A DNA stretch of 64,000 bases from Symbiodinium natans (GCA_905221605.1 CAJNDS010000990.1:286501-350500), one strand, 5' to 3'. Counted from the first letter of the stretch, positions 10,957 to 22,084 are shown. Made by a program: numbers and translations. Notes: generated by a model from the letters alone, not told the origin.

Positions 10957-11356
10957 CTAGTTTAGGGTTTAGGGTTTATAGGGTATAGGGTGTAGGGTAT
11001 AGGGTTTAGGGTTTAGGGTTTAGGGTTTGGGGTTTAGGGTTTTTGAGGCTTAAGGGTACTCGGGTTTAGGGCTTTAGGGTTTTAGGGCTTTAGGTTTTCG
11101 GGTTTTGGGGTTTCAGGGGGTTAGGGTTATAATACTTGAGGGTTTTAGGGCTTTACGGGTTAAGGGTCCTAGGGTATAAGGTTTAAGGATTTTGGCTCTG
11201 GGGATGCAGGTTTGGGGCTTAGGGGTTTTAAGGGTCAAGGGTCAAAGGCTGGTTGGGGTTCAGGGTCTCACTGAGCCTCGGCCCGCTTTTTCAGGTTGGA
11301 GGGGGGTGTTTTTCAGGACGTGTAGTCTTGGAAATTGCGTTAAGCTGAAATTCATA

Positions 11357-11450
11357 TGGGGGCCTGAATAGTTGCAATAGGGTTCCGGGGGTTATAATAG
11401 TATAATTACAAAGACAAGGGAATACGATTAGAAATTACTCCGGCCCCTAT
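11357..11450. mobile_element. Inverted-repeat element family 2
   Basis: Left end GGGGGCCTGAATAGTTGCAAT, right end AATTACTCCGGCCCCTAT; shared internal GTATAATTACAAAG. No coding capacity. Confidence 0.7.
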
Positions 11451-11634
11451 AGCAACAAACTGCTTGAAACCCTAAGCTAAAGGCCCTAGACCCCATATGC
11501 CACGTAGCAACCATGTGAACTTCCAACCCCGCCGGCTCCAGGAAACAATTGATACAAGGCGACTTCTGCTTGACGATGCATGGATGCACCCTACCTAAAC
11601 CCTGCACCCGAAATACTTGTAGGCCTGAATAGCT

Positions 11635-11952
11635 CTAGGTAGGGCCTTGCAGGATTGAGGGGTTTAGGAGGTTAGGGGGGAAGAAAGCGCTGGATGATTT
11701 ATGATCTCCAAACACAAATGTTTTGTCGGCGGTAGGTTCGACAGGGCGTATATTTGGCGAGTTGCTGCGGCAAGTTTTCGACGTCATCCTCGTGCTTTTT
11801 GGCTCCTCCTTGGGGGCCACGTTCTTGAATGTGATCGGTATCCAGCTGCGCGGGTAGTTGACAGTCGTCCTCGACGTTGACTTGACTGGGGCTCTCCCCG
11901 ATGGGGCCATCGGGGAGCCCAGCCATGTTAAATCACCAATTAGGGTCGGCAA
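11635..11952 (-). other. Repeat-free open stretch, product not recognised
   Basis: About 320 bases without telomeric repeats. Two minus frames are open (105 and 75 codons) and the plus strand is open in parts. A fragment of the 11357-11450 element family (GCCTGAATAG) lies at its left edge. No domain recognised; could be an exon, a decayed element or chance. Confidence 0.25.
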
Positions 11953-12209
11953 TGCAAAAGTGTCCCCAAAGGCCTACTTAGCTCAGGGGCTTTGAGCCTA
12001 CAGTTTGGAGCGACAGCGGCCCCGGCAGAAACCCCAAACCCTAAACCCTAAACCCTAAACCCTGAACCCTAAGCCCTAAGCCCTAAACCCTGAACCCTAA
12101 ACCCTAAGCCCTAAGCCATAAACCCTAAACCCTAACCCTAAACCCTAAGCCCTAAACCCGAACCCTAAAGCCTAAACCCTAAACCCTAAACCCTAAACCC
12201 CAAACCCAC

Positions 12210-12277
12210 CACGCAAAGGTCAGCTTCAAGCCCTGACAGGGGTGGCTCCTCGTCGTCACAGCATCCTCCGTCACTTC
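12210..12277 (-). CDS. Candidate minus-strand exon
   Basis: CTCAG acceptor followed by G, GTGGGT donor; reads EVTEDAVTTRSHPCQG then LKLTFA. CCCTAAA array to the left and TTTAGGG to the right. Product unknown. Confidence 0.35.
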
Positions 12278-12534
12278 CTGAGTTTAGGGTTTAGGGTTTA
12301 GGGTAAAGGTTTAGGGTTTGGGGTTAAGGGTTTAGGGTTTAGGTTTTAGGGTTCAGGTTTAGGGTAGTTTAGGGTGGGTTTAAATTCAGGGTTTAGGGTT
12401 GCTGGCGGTCTGGGGTGGTGGAGTTCAGGGTTGCAGGATAAACCCTCAAGCCTTCAAACTTGACATCCTGAATCCGAAGAAGGTTCAGGGTTTAGGGGCT
12501 TAGGGCCTAGAAACTTAGAGGCCGCAGGTAATTT

Positions 12535-12621
12535 AGGGGTCGGAATCATGACTTATGGTCCCTTGGTAATTCTACTATAATACGGCAACCCCCAAAACCC
12601 TATTCTAATTATTCAGGCCCC
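12535..12621. mobile_element. Inverted-repeat element family 2, reverse orientation
   Basis: Starts TAGGGGTCGGAATCATGAC and ends AATTATTCAGGCCCC: the same family reversed relative to 11357, 19204 and 49064. Confidence 0.7.
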
Positions 12622-12673
12622 TTTTTTGGGGTTTAGGGTTGGTTTAGGGTTTGGGGGTTTTGGGCGGCCCATC

Positions 12674-12724
12674 CTCCCCCACACACACAAATGCAGGCCA
12701 GGATCCCACGAATGTGCCGGGGAC
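12674..12724 (-). CDS. Candidate minus-strand exon
   Basis: AACAG acceptor followed by G; two frames are open (one reads VPGTFVGSWPAFVCV). The 3' boundary is unclear because several GT steps occur. A 107-bp TTTAGGG array starts immediately to the right. Confidence 0.25.
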
Positions 12725-12727
12725 CTG

Positions 12728-12834
12728 TTTGAGGTTTAGGGTTTAGGGTTTAGGGTTTAGGGTTTAGGGTTTAGGGTTTAGGGTTTAGGGTTTAGGGTTT
12801 AGGGTTTAGGGTTTAGGGTTTAGGGTTTAGGGTA
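12728..12834. repeat. TTTAGGG array
   Basis: About 15 perfect units following the candidate exon at 12674-12724. Confidence 0.95.
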
Positions 12835-13440
12835 AGTTTAGGGTCCTCGTTTTGCTAAATGGGCTGTTAGAAGGGATAAGGGTGCCACCAAAGGGGGCAT
12901 CCTAGCAAGGGCCAGCCCCACCACCACCAAACCCCCCTGCTGAACAGCAACCTCTGCCACAGGATCTGCAACCCTGAACCCCGACCCCCTGAACCCTAAA
13001 ACCAACAGACACACTCGCTCGCTCGCTCGGCACTCAGTTTTGGGAGTTCGTGTCTAGGGATGTTGGGTGAAGGGCGTGTCCAAGCAGACATGGAGCATTT
13101 CCTAGAATAAGGGGTTCCCATAGACGTCCCAAAAGTCCCGCAAGTTCTTCAACCCACGGCCCCTGATATGAAGTAGGGTTTATATTTCTTGTACCCCTTT
13201 ACATACACTCACCAAAAACAGAAATATCAACCTTGCTTCATATGATGAGGCTTGATGTGTTGAGGTTTAAGGCTCAAGGGTTTAATTCGGAGCGGACCAT
13301 TAAACCCAACTCTAAACCCTACGCCCTAAACCCTCCAAACCCTAAACCCTATAACCTAAACTCGAACTAAACCCTAAACTCTAAACCCTAAACTGTTTGC
13401 CTAAACTCTAAACTCTCAATCGAACCCTCTCTCCCCCAAC

Positions 13441-13540
13441 CTTCCCTCTTGTCCGGCCAGTGCCTTGCTGACGCCGTGGCCCACGTAGGCTCTCACCGAT
13501 TCCGCGCAGGCGGGGCCCAGCCTCGAGGTTGCAAGGAGGT
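13441..13540 (-). CDS. Candidate exon 3 of a small minus-strand gene
   Basis: Reads DLLATSRLGPACAESVRAY then VGHGVSKALAGQEG, strongly protein-like. CCAAG acceptor, GTTGGG donor. Its first two bases join the last base of the exon at 14014-14095 to make Asp, so the two are in phase. No family recognised. Confidence 0.45.
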
Positions 13541-13585
13541 CTTGGGTTCATGGGCTTTTTGGCTTTAGGGTTCTTGGGGTTTAGG

Positions 13586-13660
13586 TTGGGATGTTCCCGC
13601 TTATACTACCTGTCCTCAACCGGGATTACAGTACCCCTATTATAATCCTTACTAAGGACG
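13586..13660. mobile_element. Inverted-repeat element family 1, truncated copy
   Basis: Left end TTGGGATGTTCCCGCTTATAC and the internal TCC...GGGATTA...TACCCC pattern match the family, but the right terminal repeat is missing. Confidence 0.6.
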
Positions 13661-14013
13661 CTTTGGAGTTCTTGATTTTAAAGGGTTTATCTTGGGTCCT
13701 TGGGGGGGTAGCATGGTTCTCAGGGCTCTCAGGGAGTCTTGGGGTTCTTAGGACTCAGTGTTCTATGGGATTCTGAGGGTTCTTGGGGTTCTTAGGGTTC
13801 TTCGGGTTTAGTTCAGCTTCTTAGGCTTTTAGGCTTGTTCAAGCTTAGGGTGTAGGATTTAGCGGCTCAGGGATCGGAGTTTTGGGGTCTCTAGACCTCC
13901 GGGCGTCAGGTTCAGGGGCTCCTGCGTTTGGGATGCAGGGCTTATAGGGTGAAGGGCTCTGTGTTTGGGGGTTTATGGGCTTGGGGTATCGGGTTTCTTG
14001 GTTCATGATAAAC

Positions 14014-14095
14014 CTAGGGGCCCCGTGTTGAACGAAGGAGGAGGTTCCTGCAGCCAACTGTCGGATTTGCCGCCATCCTCGAACTTCTCCGGGCG
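14014..14095 (-). CDS. Candidate exon 2 of a small minus-strand gene
   Basis: Reads RPEKFEDGGKSDSWLQEPPP then SFNTGPL. Begins at phase 0 after CGAAAG, matching the end of the exon at 14397-14450; GT donor leaves one base. Confidence 0.45.
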
Positions 14096-14396
14096 CTTTC
14101 GGGTCCCAGGGTATAGGGTTTAAGGGACAGGGACCGTTCAGAAACGAATCGGCTACCCGACCCCCTTGTTCAGGTGCCTTCTTTTCGGGTTGAAGTGTGG
14201 TGACTCAGGAAAATGGGTACCGAACAGAAGGGATGGGGCATAAGCCTCTGGTAAACCCTCAATCCTAAACCCTCCCAAACCCTCCTAAACCCTCCCAAAC
14301 CCTCCCAAACCCTCCACCAAACCCGCCACCAAACCCTCCACCAAACCCGCCACCAAACCCGCCGCCAAACCCTCCACCAAACCCTCAGCCTCAAAC

Positions 14397-14450
14397 CCTA
14401 AGCTTGTGTGCGGCCCCGAGAGGCATGTCGCTCTCCAGTTCGGACGCCAT
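14397..14450 (-). CDS. Candidate first exon with ATG
   Basis: ATG at 14450-14448 opens MASELESDMPLGAAHKLR (18 codons, phase 0), followed by GTTTGAGG as donor. CCCTAAA/CCACCAAA repeats lie on the left. Together with 14014-14095 and 13441-13540 it makes a phase-consistent 5' part of an unrecognised protein. Confidence 0.4.
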
Positions 14451-15062
14451 GAGGTGCGATGAGTCTCGCCGAGATGCAGGCTTTTGTCGTGAGGCTTCTG
14501 CCTTTAAACGGCCAACCCTGAGTACTGAACCCCAAAAAAACTTAACCCTGGGCGGCCTGCCGACCGATAGATGGACGTAAGGTCCAGGGATAAGGAACTG
14601 CCTCTAAACCAGATCAGGGCAGATCTCAGGGTTTATGAGCTTCTTCCAGGCCCACAAGCCCAAGGTGTCAAAGAATGAAAAACTCACGCGCAACGTGCTG
14701 ACAGCAAAAGGCCAGCCTACATCAGCTCTTACCTTCGCGCCCTGAAACAAAGTCAGCATCTGGAAATCTCAGGTGTCCGAAGAAGCCAACACCAACGACC
14801 AGCCCGAACAGAAGCTCACAGGAGTTGCCTGTCTGGATCCAGGGCTCGCACCTTACGAGTTCAACCTTTTTAATTGACCCCAAACTAAATTTCACAAAGC
14901 TCCGCAGATTCACACTCAATGCTCGTTCTGAAGAGACAAGCGCCCAAAACCCCCATCCCCCAAGTGTCCTAAACTCAGGGTTTCCCAAACCCTAAACCCT
15001 AAACCCTAAACCCTAAACCCTAAACCCTAAACCCTAAACCCTAAACCCTAGACCCTGAACAC

Positions 15063-15129
15063 TTTCGGGGTATAGGACTCAGGTCCGAAGATCGCGAGCT
15101 CTGGACAACCAGTGCACACTTTGTACAGA
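15063..15129 (-). CDS. Candidate minus-strand exon
   Basis: ACTCAG acceptor, GTGTTC donor; reads LYKVCTGCPELAIFGPESYT, with a C-x-x-C pair. CCCTAAA array immediately left. Confidence 0.4.
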
Positions 15130-15221
15130 CTGAGTTGAGGGATCAGGGCACGCCAGGTGGTGCCTCCTCGGGTTGAAGGGTTGGGGTGTTTGGGGATTTA
15201 GGGTTTAGGGTTTAGGGTTTA

Positions 15222-15313
15222 GGGTTTGGGGTTTGGGGTTTGGGGTTTGGGGTTTGGGGTTTGGGGTTTGGGGTTTGGGGTTTGGGGTTTGGGGTTTGGG
15301 GTTTGGGGTTTGG
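15222..15313. repeat. TTTGGGG variant array
   Basis: About 13 TTTGGGG units following four TTTAGGG units, an abrupt switch between repeat variants. Confidence 0.95.
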
Positions 15314-15414
15314 GAGTTTAGGGTTTAAGAGTTTGGGGCTTAGGGCTTGCGAAGGGTTGGGGGGTGGGTTGAGGGTTTAGGGGCTTGGGTTGAAGGCTTA
15401 GGTGCATAGGGTAC

Positions 15415-15514
15415 AAGAGGGCTTTGTGGCGGGTCTGCTTGTACGCTACCACCCTGGCGTTGTCGCCAACGGTCAGCCGGTCTTCGGCCAACGCTTGATC
15501 CGCAGAATCCCAAA
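15415..15514 (-). CDS. Candidate minus-strand exon
   Basis: Reads WDSADQALAEDRLTVGDN then ARVVAYKQTRHKALL; GT donor. A mixed charged segment without telomere-like translation. Product unknown. Confidence 0.35.
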
Positions 15515-15806
15515 CTTGTGCAGGGCATGCGGTTTGTGTCAAACCTTAAAGCCTTGAACCCAAGACGTTGGCAAAATCAAGGTACGAAGCTGGAAGCCCC
15601 AAGCACCTTACATTCCAATTTGTGTAAGAAGCTCCTCAGAATCCCTCGGCCTTCATCTCCCTAAACCTTAACCCCTATAGACCCTAAACCCTAAAATCTA
15701 AAGCCTAAACCCTAAAATCCAAAAAATCCTAAAATCCGGAACCCTTACCCTAAACCCTGAACTCCAAAATCCGAAAACTCTAAACCCTAAGCCCTAAACC
15801 CTAAAC

Positions 15807-15918
15807 CCTCGGGCTGTTGGGATTCTACGCTGGCCCCAACCGTGCCCGCCTTTGGCGTGGCAGTCCGGTGGCGCCGTGGGACATGCTGCTTTGATGGAAG
15901 GGACCGGTGGGGCGAAGA
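15807..15918 (-). CDS. Candidate minus-strand exon
   Basis: Reads FAPPVPSIKAACPTAPPD then CHAKGGHGWGQRRIPTA. The P/T run followed by D-C-H-A and G-W is reminiscent of a degenerate repeat module. CCCTAAA left, TTTAGGG right. Confidence 0.35.
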
Positions 15919-16045
15919 CTTCCAGGTTTAGGGTTTAGGGTTTAGGGTTTAGGATTTAGGGTTTAGGGCTTAGGGTTTAGGGTGTAGGATTTAGGGTTTA
16001 GGATTTAGGGTTTAGGGTAGGGGTTGAAGAGTGTGGGGCTTGGGA

Positions 16046-16098
16046 TCAATCGGTGGGCTGGAGGGGGAACCGGTCTTCGTAGTTCACAATCCCGGTAC
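16046..16098 (-). CDS. Candidate terminal exon with stop
   Basis: ACCAG acceptor followed by GT; reads TGIVNYEDRFPLQPTD and ends in TGA at 16048-16046. If real, it closes a minus-strand gene just before the small gene at 14.4 kb. Confidence 0.3.
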
Positions 16099-16270
16099 CT
16101 GGTGAGCCGAGATGCAGGGCGACATGGTTTAGGATTTAGGGTTAGGGTTTAGGGTTTAGGGCTTTGGAGTTAGTATCCCCCAAACCCGAAAACCTACAAG
16201 CCCAATGCCCGATAGCGTAGGTCAATTACCGGCTCAACTGGCCCGAAACCCCCGACCCTAAGCCCGACAC

Positions 16271-16360
16271 CCTTGGTGGGGTGGAGTACGCTTCCGAGAA
16301 AGCTCGACACAAGCCCTACTGAAGCCTGAAAAGGAAGTGGATGGGCGTCAGGGTCGCCCG
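16271..16360 (-). CDS. Candidate minus-strand exon
   Basis: TTACAG acceptor and GTGTCG donor; reads GDPDAHPLPFQASVGLVSS then FLGSVLHPTK. Product unknown. Confidence 0.35.
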
Positions 16361-16889
16361 CTGTAAGAACAGGGGCCAAGAATCGCTGACTCAGAACAAT
16401 CCCCCCCCCCCCCCCTGCCCCACCCCGCCCAAACCCCCAACCAACCCCATGGCTAGGCTTTAGGTGCCACCTTCACGTGCAGAGGAGAACGCCTTTCTCC
16501 GCGCAAACAACGGTGTCTAAGACGCTGGCCCACTTTGGCAGCCAATGAAACGTCCGTGTTGCTCGGGCGGCAGTAGCTTGTGGTCCTTTTCCCATGCTGG
16601 ACCCTGGATAGCATAGCACGGGTTCCCAGTCATCTTGACATCAAAACTAAAACATACCCCACACTCTAAACGGGGTTTCCTCAGGGCCGAAGCACTGCAA
16701 AAAAGGGGACGAAGTGTACAGTGCCACTGAAGGTCCTAGACCCGAAGCCCTCCCCAAAACCCAATCAAAAAGAATGAACCAGGGTGGGTAAGTGGGGGGG
16801 GTAAGGAGGGTTTGGCGAGGGGGTGGGGGGGGGGGGGGCTGGGGGGATTTAGGGGGGGATTTAGGGGGGGATTTAGGGGGGGATTTCAC

Positions 16890-17020
16890 CTGCCTTGTAA
16901 GATCTATCGACCTTGGGGTCCCAACATCTCAGCCGCCACGGCCCAAGCGCGAGGTCTCGCGAGTCAGGGGTCCCTTGGGCGAATCGACCCCACGAAAACC
17001 CGAACTCCCCATGTTGCCTG
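16890..17020 (-). CDS. Candidate minus-strand exon, about 43 codons
   Basis: GTGAAATC donor and a TAG or CAG acceptor; reads QHGEFGFSWGRFAQGTPDS then RDLALGPWRLRCWDPKVD. The plus strand is open too. No recognised domain. Confidence 0.35.
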
Positions 17021-17180
17021 CTACTCCCAGACACTACGAAACCCTATGCGCACTAAGAACCCCAAGATACCCTGAAGCTCCCTAGCAGGGCCCTCATTTT
17101 TGAGAAAGGCCATAGGAAGCAGAATGGAGTCGGAGAAGCATGCGACCGACGGGCCAGTCTGAGGGAGTGAGCGAGTCTTA

Positions 17181-17297
17181 GGGTAGTTACATGGTCCCTT
17201 AGGACGCCCTTATATGTACCCTCTACAACCCGGGGCCCGTACTTCAGAACCCGTTAAAGGCGGAAAGGGACCATACTAAGGGCCCAGAAAACTACCC
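17181..17297. mobile_element. Inverted-repeat element, single copy seen
   Basis: GGGTAGTTACATGGTCCCTTAG at the left; the reverse complement of the right end starts GGGTAGTTTTCTGGGCCCTTAG. MITE-like; no second copy in the window. Confidence 0.6.
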
Positions 17298-17834
17298 TCA
17301 GGCCATGAACGTCCCGAATGGGAGCTCTGATGGTCCGCCCTGCGGGGGCTCTTTGGTGTTCAAGGCTTACAAGCAGAAACACTTTAGGGGGCTTCGAGGG
17401 AAAGGGCTGGTTTAGTGTGTAGGGTGTCATTGCGGCCCTTGAGTCTGCGGGTGGATTTTCCTGGTTGCTGGGGGGAGAGGGTGCTCAGAAGCCCGGTCGC
17501 ATGTCCGCGCGCAAAGCAAGCTCCAATTTTTGGAGGCTGTCTGCGAATTTGGTGCCTGCAGCAGTGGGCCTTCAGCTTGAAAGGTGCAGCACATAATCGG
17601 TTTAGGGTTTAGGGTTTAGAGTTTAGGGTTTAGGGTAGGTTTCTGGGCCTGGGGCTTTTAAGTTTAGGGGGCCCTGGGCATACTCGACACTTCTCCAGAA
17701 TCGCGCACTGAGACTGCCTGGCAGTTGCAGTTTCAACCCTAAACCCCCAAGACCTAAAGCATGAACCCCAAACCCTAAAGCCCTAAAGCCCTAAAGCCCT
17801 AAAGCCCTAAAGCCCTAAACCCTAAACCCTAAAC

Positions 17835-17890
17835 CCTCTCCGGATTTGGAGGGCATCACGCTGTCTCTGGCGGGCCGTCCACCTCGTGAG
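17835..17890 (-). CDS. Candidate minus-strand exon
   Basis: TCACAG acceptor; reads LTRWTARQRQRDALQIR; GT donor running into TTTAGGG on the transcript strand. CCCTAAA array on the left. Confidence 0.3.
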
Positions 17891-18498
17891 CTGTGAGCCG
17901 CCACCAGCATGCTAACAACTTAGGGATTAGGGTTTCGGGTTTAGGATCTAGGGTGTAGGGTTTCGGGTTTCGGGTTTACGAAGCTCCCAAAACCAACGAA
18001 ACAAATCCACCAACCATAGCAACCGTGGCTCTCTTCGATCTTTGATGTGCCAAATTTTGCCAAATCCCGTGACACCAAACCCATTAAGCACCCGACTGGA
18101 ATTTCTTCCCAGATTCGCCTCAAACCCTGCAAGAGGACCGGCCACACACGTGCTGGGAAACGGGCTCCTCGGCGAATATCAGCAGAGTGTGCCAGAACAC
18201 GATCCTCTTAAAACCCAGAAAGAGCAAGGTCAAGGCCTTCCAGGCGGTCCAGCTACTTATCTTGGTAGCCCCCAGTAGCCATCTTATGGCATCCGCCTAC
18301 TTGGTTGGTTAACTGTATAAGGGAACCTTGAACCAAAACAGAGGATAAACGGTACCACTGGGCTACCAAGATGTATCCGATGGCTGGAATCTGGAACCAT
18401 GCAGATGAGGCGCTTCGTGGGAGCCGTCGGCCGCAGCGATCTTGCGCATGCAGGCGGGTGTGGGTTTGAGGCGTTCAGGATTCCGCAGCAGCCTCCCT

Positions 18499-18603
18499 TT
18501 GGGATGTTCCCCCTTTATACCAACAGTCCACAATAGGGATGATAATAGGGGGGTTCTATAATCCCTACTATACGGACTGTTCGTCTAAGGGGGAAAATCC
18601 CAA
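18499..18603. mobile_element. Inverted-repeat element family 1
   Basis: Starts TTGGGATGTTCCCCCTT and ends in its reverse complement. Flanks GCCTCCCT and GCCTCCGT match at 7 of 8, an apparent target duplication. No coding capacity (MITE-like). Confidence 0.8.
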
Positions 18604-18931
18604 GCCTCCGTGCATGTGAACAGACCCGAATGCCCGAGCCATGCTCCTCTGATAGCAGTGTGGGCAAGGGTGGCCGGCTGGAAAGCCATCCCATCTCCTC
18701 TACAGCATACAGACCCTGACCCCAAGCCCGAAACTCAGCACCATCTGAACCTCCCTCTGCGCAGGCCAAAGCAAAAAAAAAGACCCCATAGTGAGCCCGC
18801 GGATCTATAATACCAAACAAAATCCACAAACTCCAAGCTTAGTGGTGTTCGGGTGCATCCTCCTCCCCTCAAAAAAAAACTCCCAGCTCCTGAAACCCAA
18901 AGATCCTGACCCCCCAAACCCACCCTAACCC

Positions 18932-19057
18932 TTGGGATGCTCCCCTTATACTGGCAGTCCTTAGTAAGGATTAGAATGGGGGGAGGGGGGGGGGGTACTA
19001 TAATTAATCCTATTAAGGACTGCTAGTAACTGCTAGTATAAGGGTGGAACATCCCAA
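18932..19057. mobile_element. Inverted-repeat element family 1
   Basis: TTGGGATGCTCCCCTTATAC at the left, GTATAAGGGTGGAACATCCC at the right, G-tract in the middle. Target duplication not clear because it sits in CCCTAA-rich sequence. Confidence 0.75.
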
Positions 19058-19084
19058 CCCAAACCCATAAAGCTCTGAAGGTAC

Positions 19085-19203
19085 GAGTTGCCCCAGGCGC
19101 GGCCGCGCGGCCTGGTCGGCGGGGCCATACACGCTAACGTCGTGCTCATCGGCCGCCAAGTCCTGGCTTGGCTGCGCTCTCCTTTGCTGGAACTCTACCA
19201 CCA
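19085..19203 (-). CDS. Candidate exon bounded by two inverted-repeat elements
   Basis: Reads VVEFQQRRAQPSQDLAADEH then DVSVYGPADQAARPRLGQL. The whole segment lies between elements at 18932-19057 and 19204-19305. The peptide DEHDVSVYG recurs at 21547-21614 together with a 20-base identical stretch, which supports coding. Confidence 0.45.
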
Positions 19204-19305
19204 TAGGGGCCTGAATAGTTAGAAATAGGGGGGGGGGGGGTTATTATGGTATAATTGAAGAGGGACCATGATGAGGGAATACTACTAGTAATTGGTCCGA
19301 CCCCT
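19204..19305. mobile_element. Inverted-repeat element family 2
   Basis: TAGGGGCCTGAATAGTTAGA at the left, TAATTGGTCCGACCCCTA at the right, central GGTATAATTGAAGAGGGACC. Confidence 0.75.
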
Positions 19306-19656
19306 ATGTTAACTTCTGGCTGCCAGCTGCCCTAACCCTTCAAGCCTACACCCTGGCCCTGCACACCTGAACCCAAGACACCAAACAATAACCAACCCTA
19401 ACCCTTGGCCCTGAACACCTAAACCCCTAAACCCCTAACATCACAAGCCACCAAACAAAAAACCGATGTCTGCGCCCCCAGGCGACTCAGGCGAACTCTC
19501 TGGTTCGCTTGAAGTTTTGGGTTCAGAGGAGGGTGTTCGGGGTGTTAGGGGTGGTGGGGATGCTAGGTCTTTGGCAATTTCGGGTTCAGGGTTCAGGGTG
19601 TAGGGTTTAGGGTTTCGGGTGTAGGGTTTGGGATTTCGGGTTTCGAGGGTACTCAC

Positions 19657-19730
19657 GCGTCATCATTGACAGCCACCGCTCAAAAAAGCGCCGCGCACGG
19701 ATGCGACGACACCAACAGCAACAGCGGGCG
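19657..19730 (-). CDS. Candidate minus-strand exon (basic, Cys-rich)
   Basis: CTTAG acceptor and a strong GTGAGT donor; reads ARCCCWCRRIRARRFFERW then LSMMT. Product unknown. Confidence 0.35.
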
Positions 19731-19943
19731 CTAAGCGTGAGACTCGCAGCCCTACACCCCAAAACAGCAGACCTCTCTTAAATGCACCTGCTTCACTAGA
19801 TGGATGCAGGGCGCAGGCACCGAAGGGTGTCACAAAGACCCGCAAGCTTCTTGGAGAGGAGCGCTTGGCTAGGGAGGGTGGGGGGGGGGGGGGCAGCCTT
19901 AAACCCCAAACCCTACAGCGGTTAGTTAGGGGGTGGGGGACAC

Positions 19944-20014
19944 CCCCATTGGGACTCGAGATCTGCGGTGCTGAGCAGCCGCACCTGCCGGTGCGTGTGG
20001 TACACCTCGTCCAC
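19944..20014 (-). CDS. Candidate minus-strand exon
   Basis: GACCAG acceptor followed by G, GTGTCC donor; reads VDEVYHTHRQVRLLSTADLE then SQW. Product unknown. Confidence 0.4.
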
Positions 20015-21020
20015 CTGGTCAAAAAACCGTAAAATCCCCGAATCCTGAATCGCCCTCAACCCCAAACCTTTCAATTGAAGAAGCCCTAAGCTCTACCCTC
20101 AACCCTGAACCCTCAATCCAAAAGCCCTGACCCCTCAACCCAAAATGATCAACCCTTCACCCTAGACCAGCAAGCCTCAGCTCTCGAGCCTTTGGTTCAG
20201 GGTCGAAGGTTTAGGGGGCTTCGTCCAAACACCAACGTCCCAACAATACAAGTGCCGAACCAGCAAAGTCGTCACGGGAAGCCTCAAGCAAGGTGTTGCG
20301 TTTAGGGCTTAGCACGCTAAAGCCAAAAGCTCTGAAATGGCCACAGCGAGCCATACCTACCTCATCACAATCCCAAGGGACACCACTTTGTCGGGCTCCG
20401 ACTCTAAATCCTGAATCCTAAATGCTAAATCTAAATCCCCCAAACCTTCCCTAAACCCCAAATCCCTCAGCCGCTCTCAGTCGGCAATTGAACAATGAGC
20501 GATGCACCTATTCCGCTAAAGAACCTTCGAAGAGATTCTGTGTCACAATCAGCAACCGGAACGTGAGAAATTTGCTAGATTTTGGCCCCTCTTATCTATC
20601 TAGGGTACCCCAACAAAAGGGCCCCAAATTTCAGCGAATCCCCCAAAAAAGGGCCCAAATTTCAGGGAATCCCCGTTTCTTACGAACCCCCAAAAAGGCA
20701 CCCGCCCTTACAACCCTTAAAGCCCCCCAAAACCTTAAACCCACAAACCCTCAACCCTACAACCCTATAACCCTAAAACCCCAAAACCCTCAACTCTATA
20801 ACCCTATAACACGACAAGCCGATAACCCTATAACCCTTAAACCCTTAAAACCCTAAACCCTTAAACCCTAAACCCTCCCCGCCCCCTGAATGCCCAGAGA
20901 CTCCGCCGCCTAGCACTGTCATGGACCTTCCGTGCCCCCAAAGCCAGACTACACAGGAGCCTGGTGCATACCCGAATTCTCGTACCCTAAACCCTAAACC
21001 CTAAACCCTAAACCCTAAAC

Positions 21021-21072
21021 CCCGTGCTTGCAAAGGAGCAGCATCCAGCGAATCGGAGGAGGTGGCCAGGCC
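21021..21072 (-). CDS. Candidate minus-strand exon
   Basis: ACCAG acceptor followed by G; reads GLATSSDSLDAAPLQAR; GT donor running into TTTAGGG. CCCTAAA array on the left. Confidence 0.35.
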
Positions 21073-21546
21073 CTGGTTCATCCCAAATGGGGGGGTTTAC
21101 GAAATTAGGGTTTCTAGGGTTTAGGGTTTAGGGTTTAGGGTGTCGGTCCTTCTGGTGGTGGGAAATGGGCGGGTGGCTAGTGGCCCAGCTGGGGACTATG
21201 GGTTTGGACTACTTAGGGGTCCCTAGCACCAAGGATTCAGAGTTCAGGGCCCAGGAAGAGCCGAAACCCTGAACCCGAGGGTTCGGGCTGCCATGAGCGA
21301 CCCATGGCGACAGAGCTTCTAAACTATGGCCCCCTGGTGCCCCCCCTAGGACTTCAGGCCCTAAGCACTCTGAACCCGTAACTTCAGGCTTTGGGAATCC
21401 GGTGCAGCATGAAGGACTCTCAGGAGCCCTCGACACTCCAACAGCCTGGCGTCCCTCCCCTAAACCTTGAAGCCCGAACACCTAAATTCCCAAAACCATG
21501 AAACCCCAAACCCTAAACAGTAACCCTAAACCCTAAACCCTGAAAC

Positions 21547-21614
21547 CCAAAAGGCATCCATGCTCAGGCTGTGCCTCCGCGGGACCGCCGTAGACGCTAA
21601 CGTCGTGCTCATCC
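21547..21614 (-). CDS. Candidate exon sharing DEHDVSVYG with 19085-19203
   Basis: TTACAG acceptor followed by G; reads DEHDVSVYGGPAEAQPEHG. Twenty bases (21594-21613) are identical to 19131-19150, and similarity continues through the G-P-A that follows, so these look like two copies of one small coding module. Confidence 0.45.
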
Positions 21615-22084
21615 CTGTAACCCTCCTTCTTCGGGGTTTCGGGCTTAGGGTTCAGGGTTTAGGGTTTAGGGTGTGGGGTTTAGGGTTTAGGGTTTAGGGT
21701 TTGGGGTTTGGGGTTCTGGGCTTGGGAATGCCATAAACGTCCTACATTTTTCAACTCTGCTGGGGGCTGTCTAGGGCTTCAGGGCTTGCAGGGGCCTGGC
21801 TGGCGGTTTGGGGGGGTTTGGGGCTTAGGACTCCAGGTATCGGACCTGTGGGTTTAGGCTGGGGTTTCGGATCTATAGGGATGTTTTAGGGCTCAGGGAT
21901 TTTCTTGGCTTTTGGGATTTAAGGACTTAAGCTCCTTTTTTCGAGGGCTTTAAGGGCGTAATTTCGGTGTTCAAGGAATGAAGGGCGCTGAAATTGAATC
22001 TCCGCAGCCTGAATGACCCTAAACTCCTAGAAGTCGCAGCTTCCGGGAGGGAGGGGGCCGACGCTGTCGAGCGTGGTTTCGGGA

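Noticed and set aside
20488-20560. Possible tRNA-like segment near CTTCGAAGAG
   Set aside because: Only a T-arm-like motif; stems do not pair.
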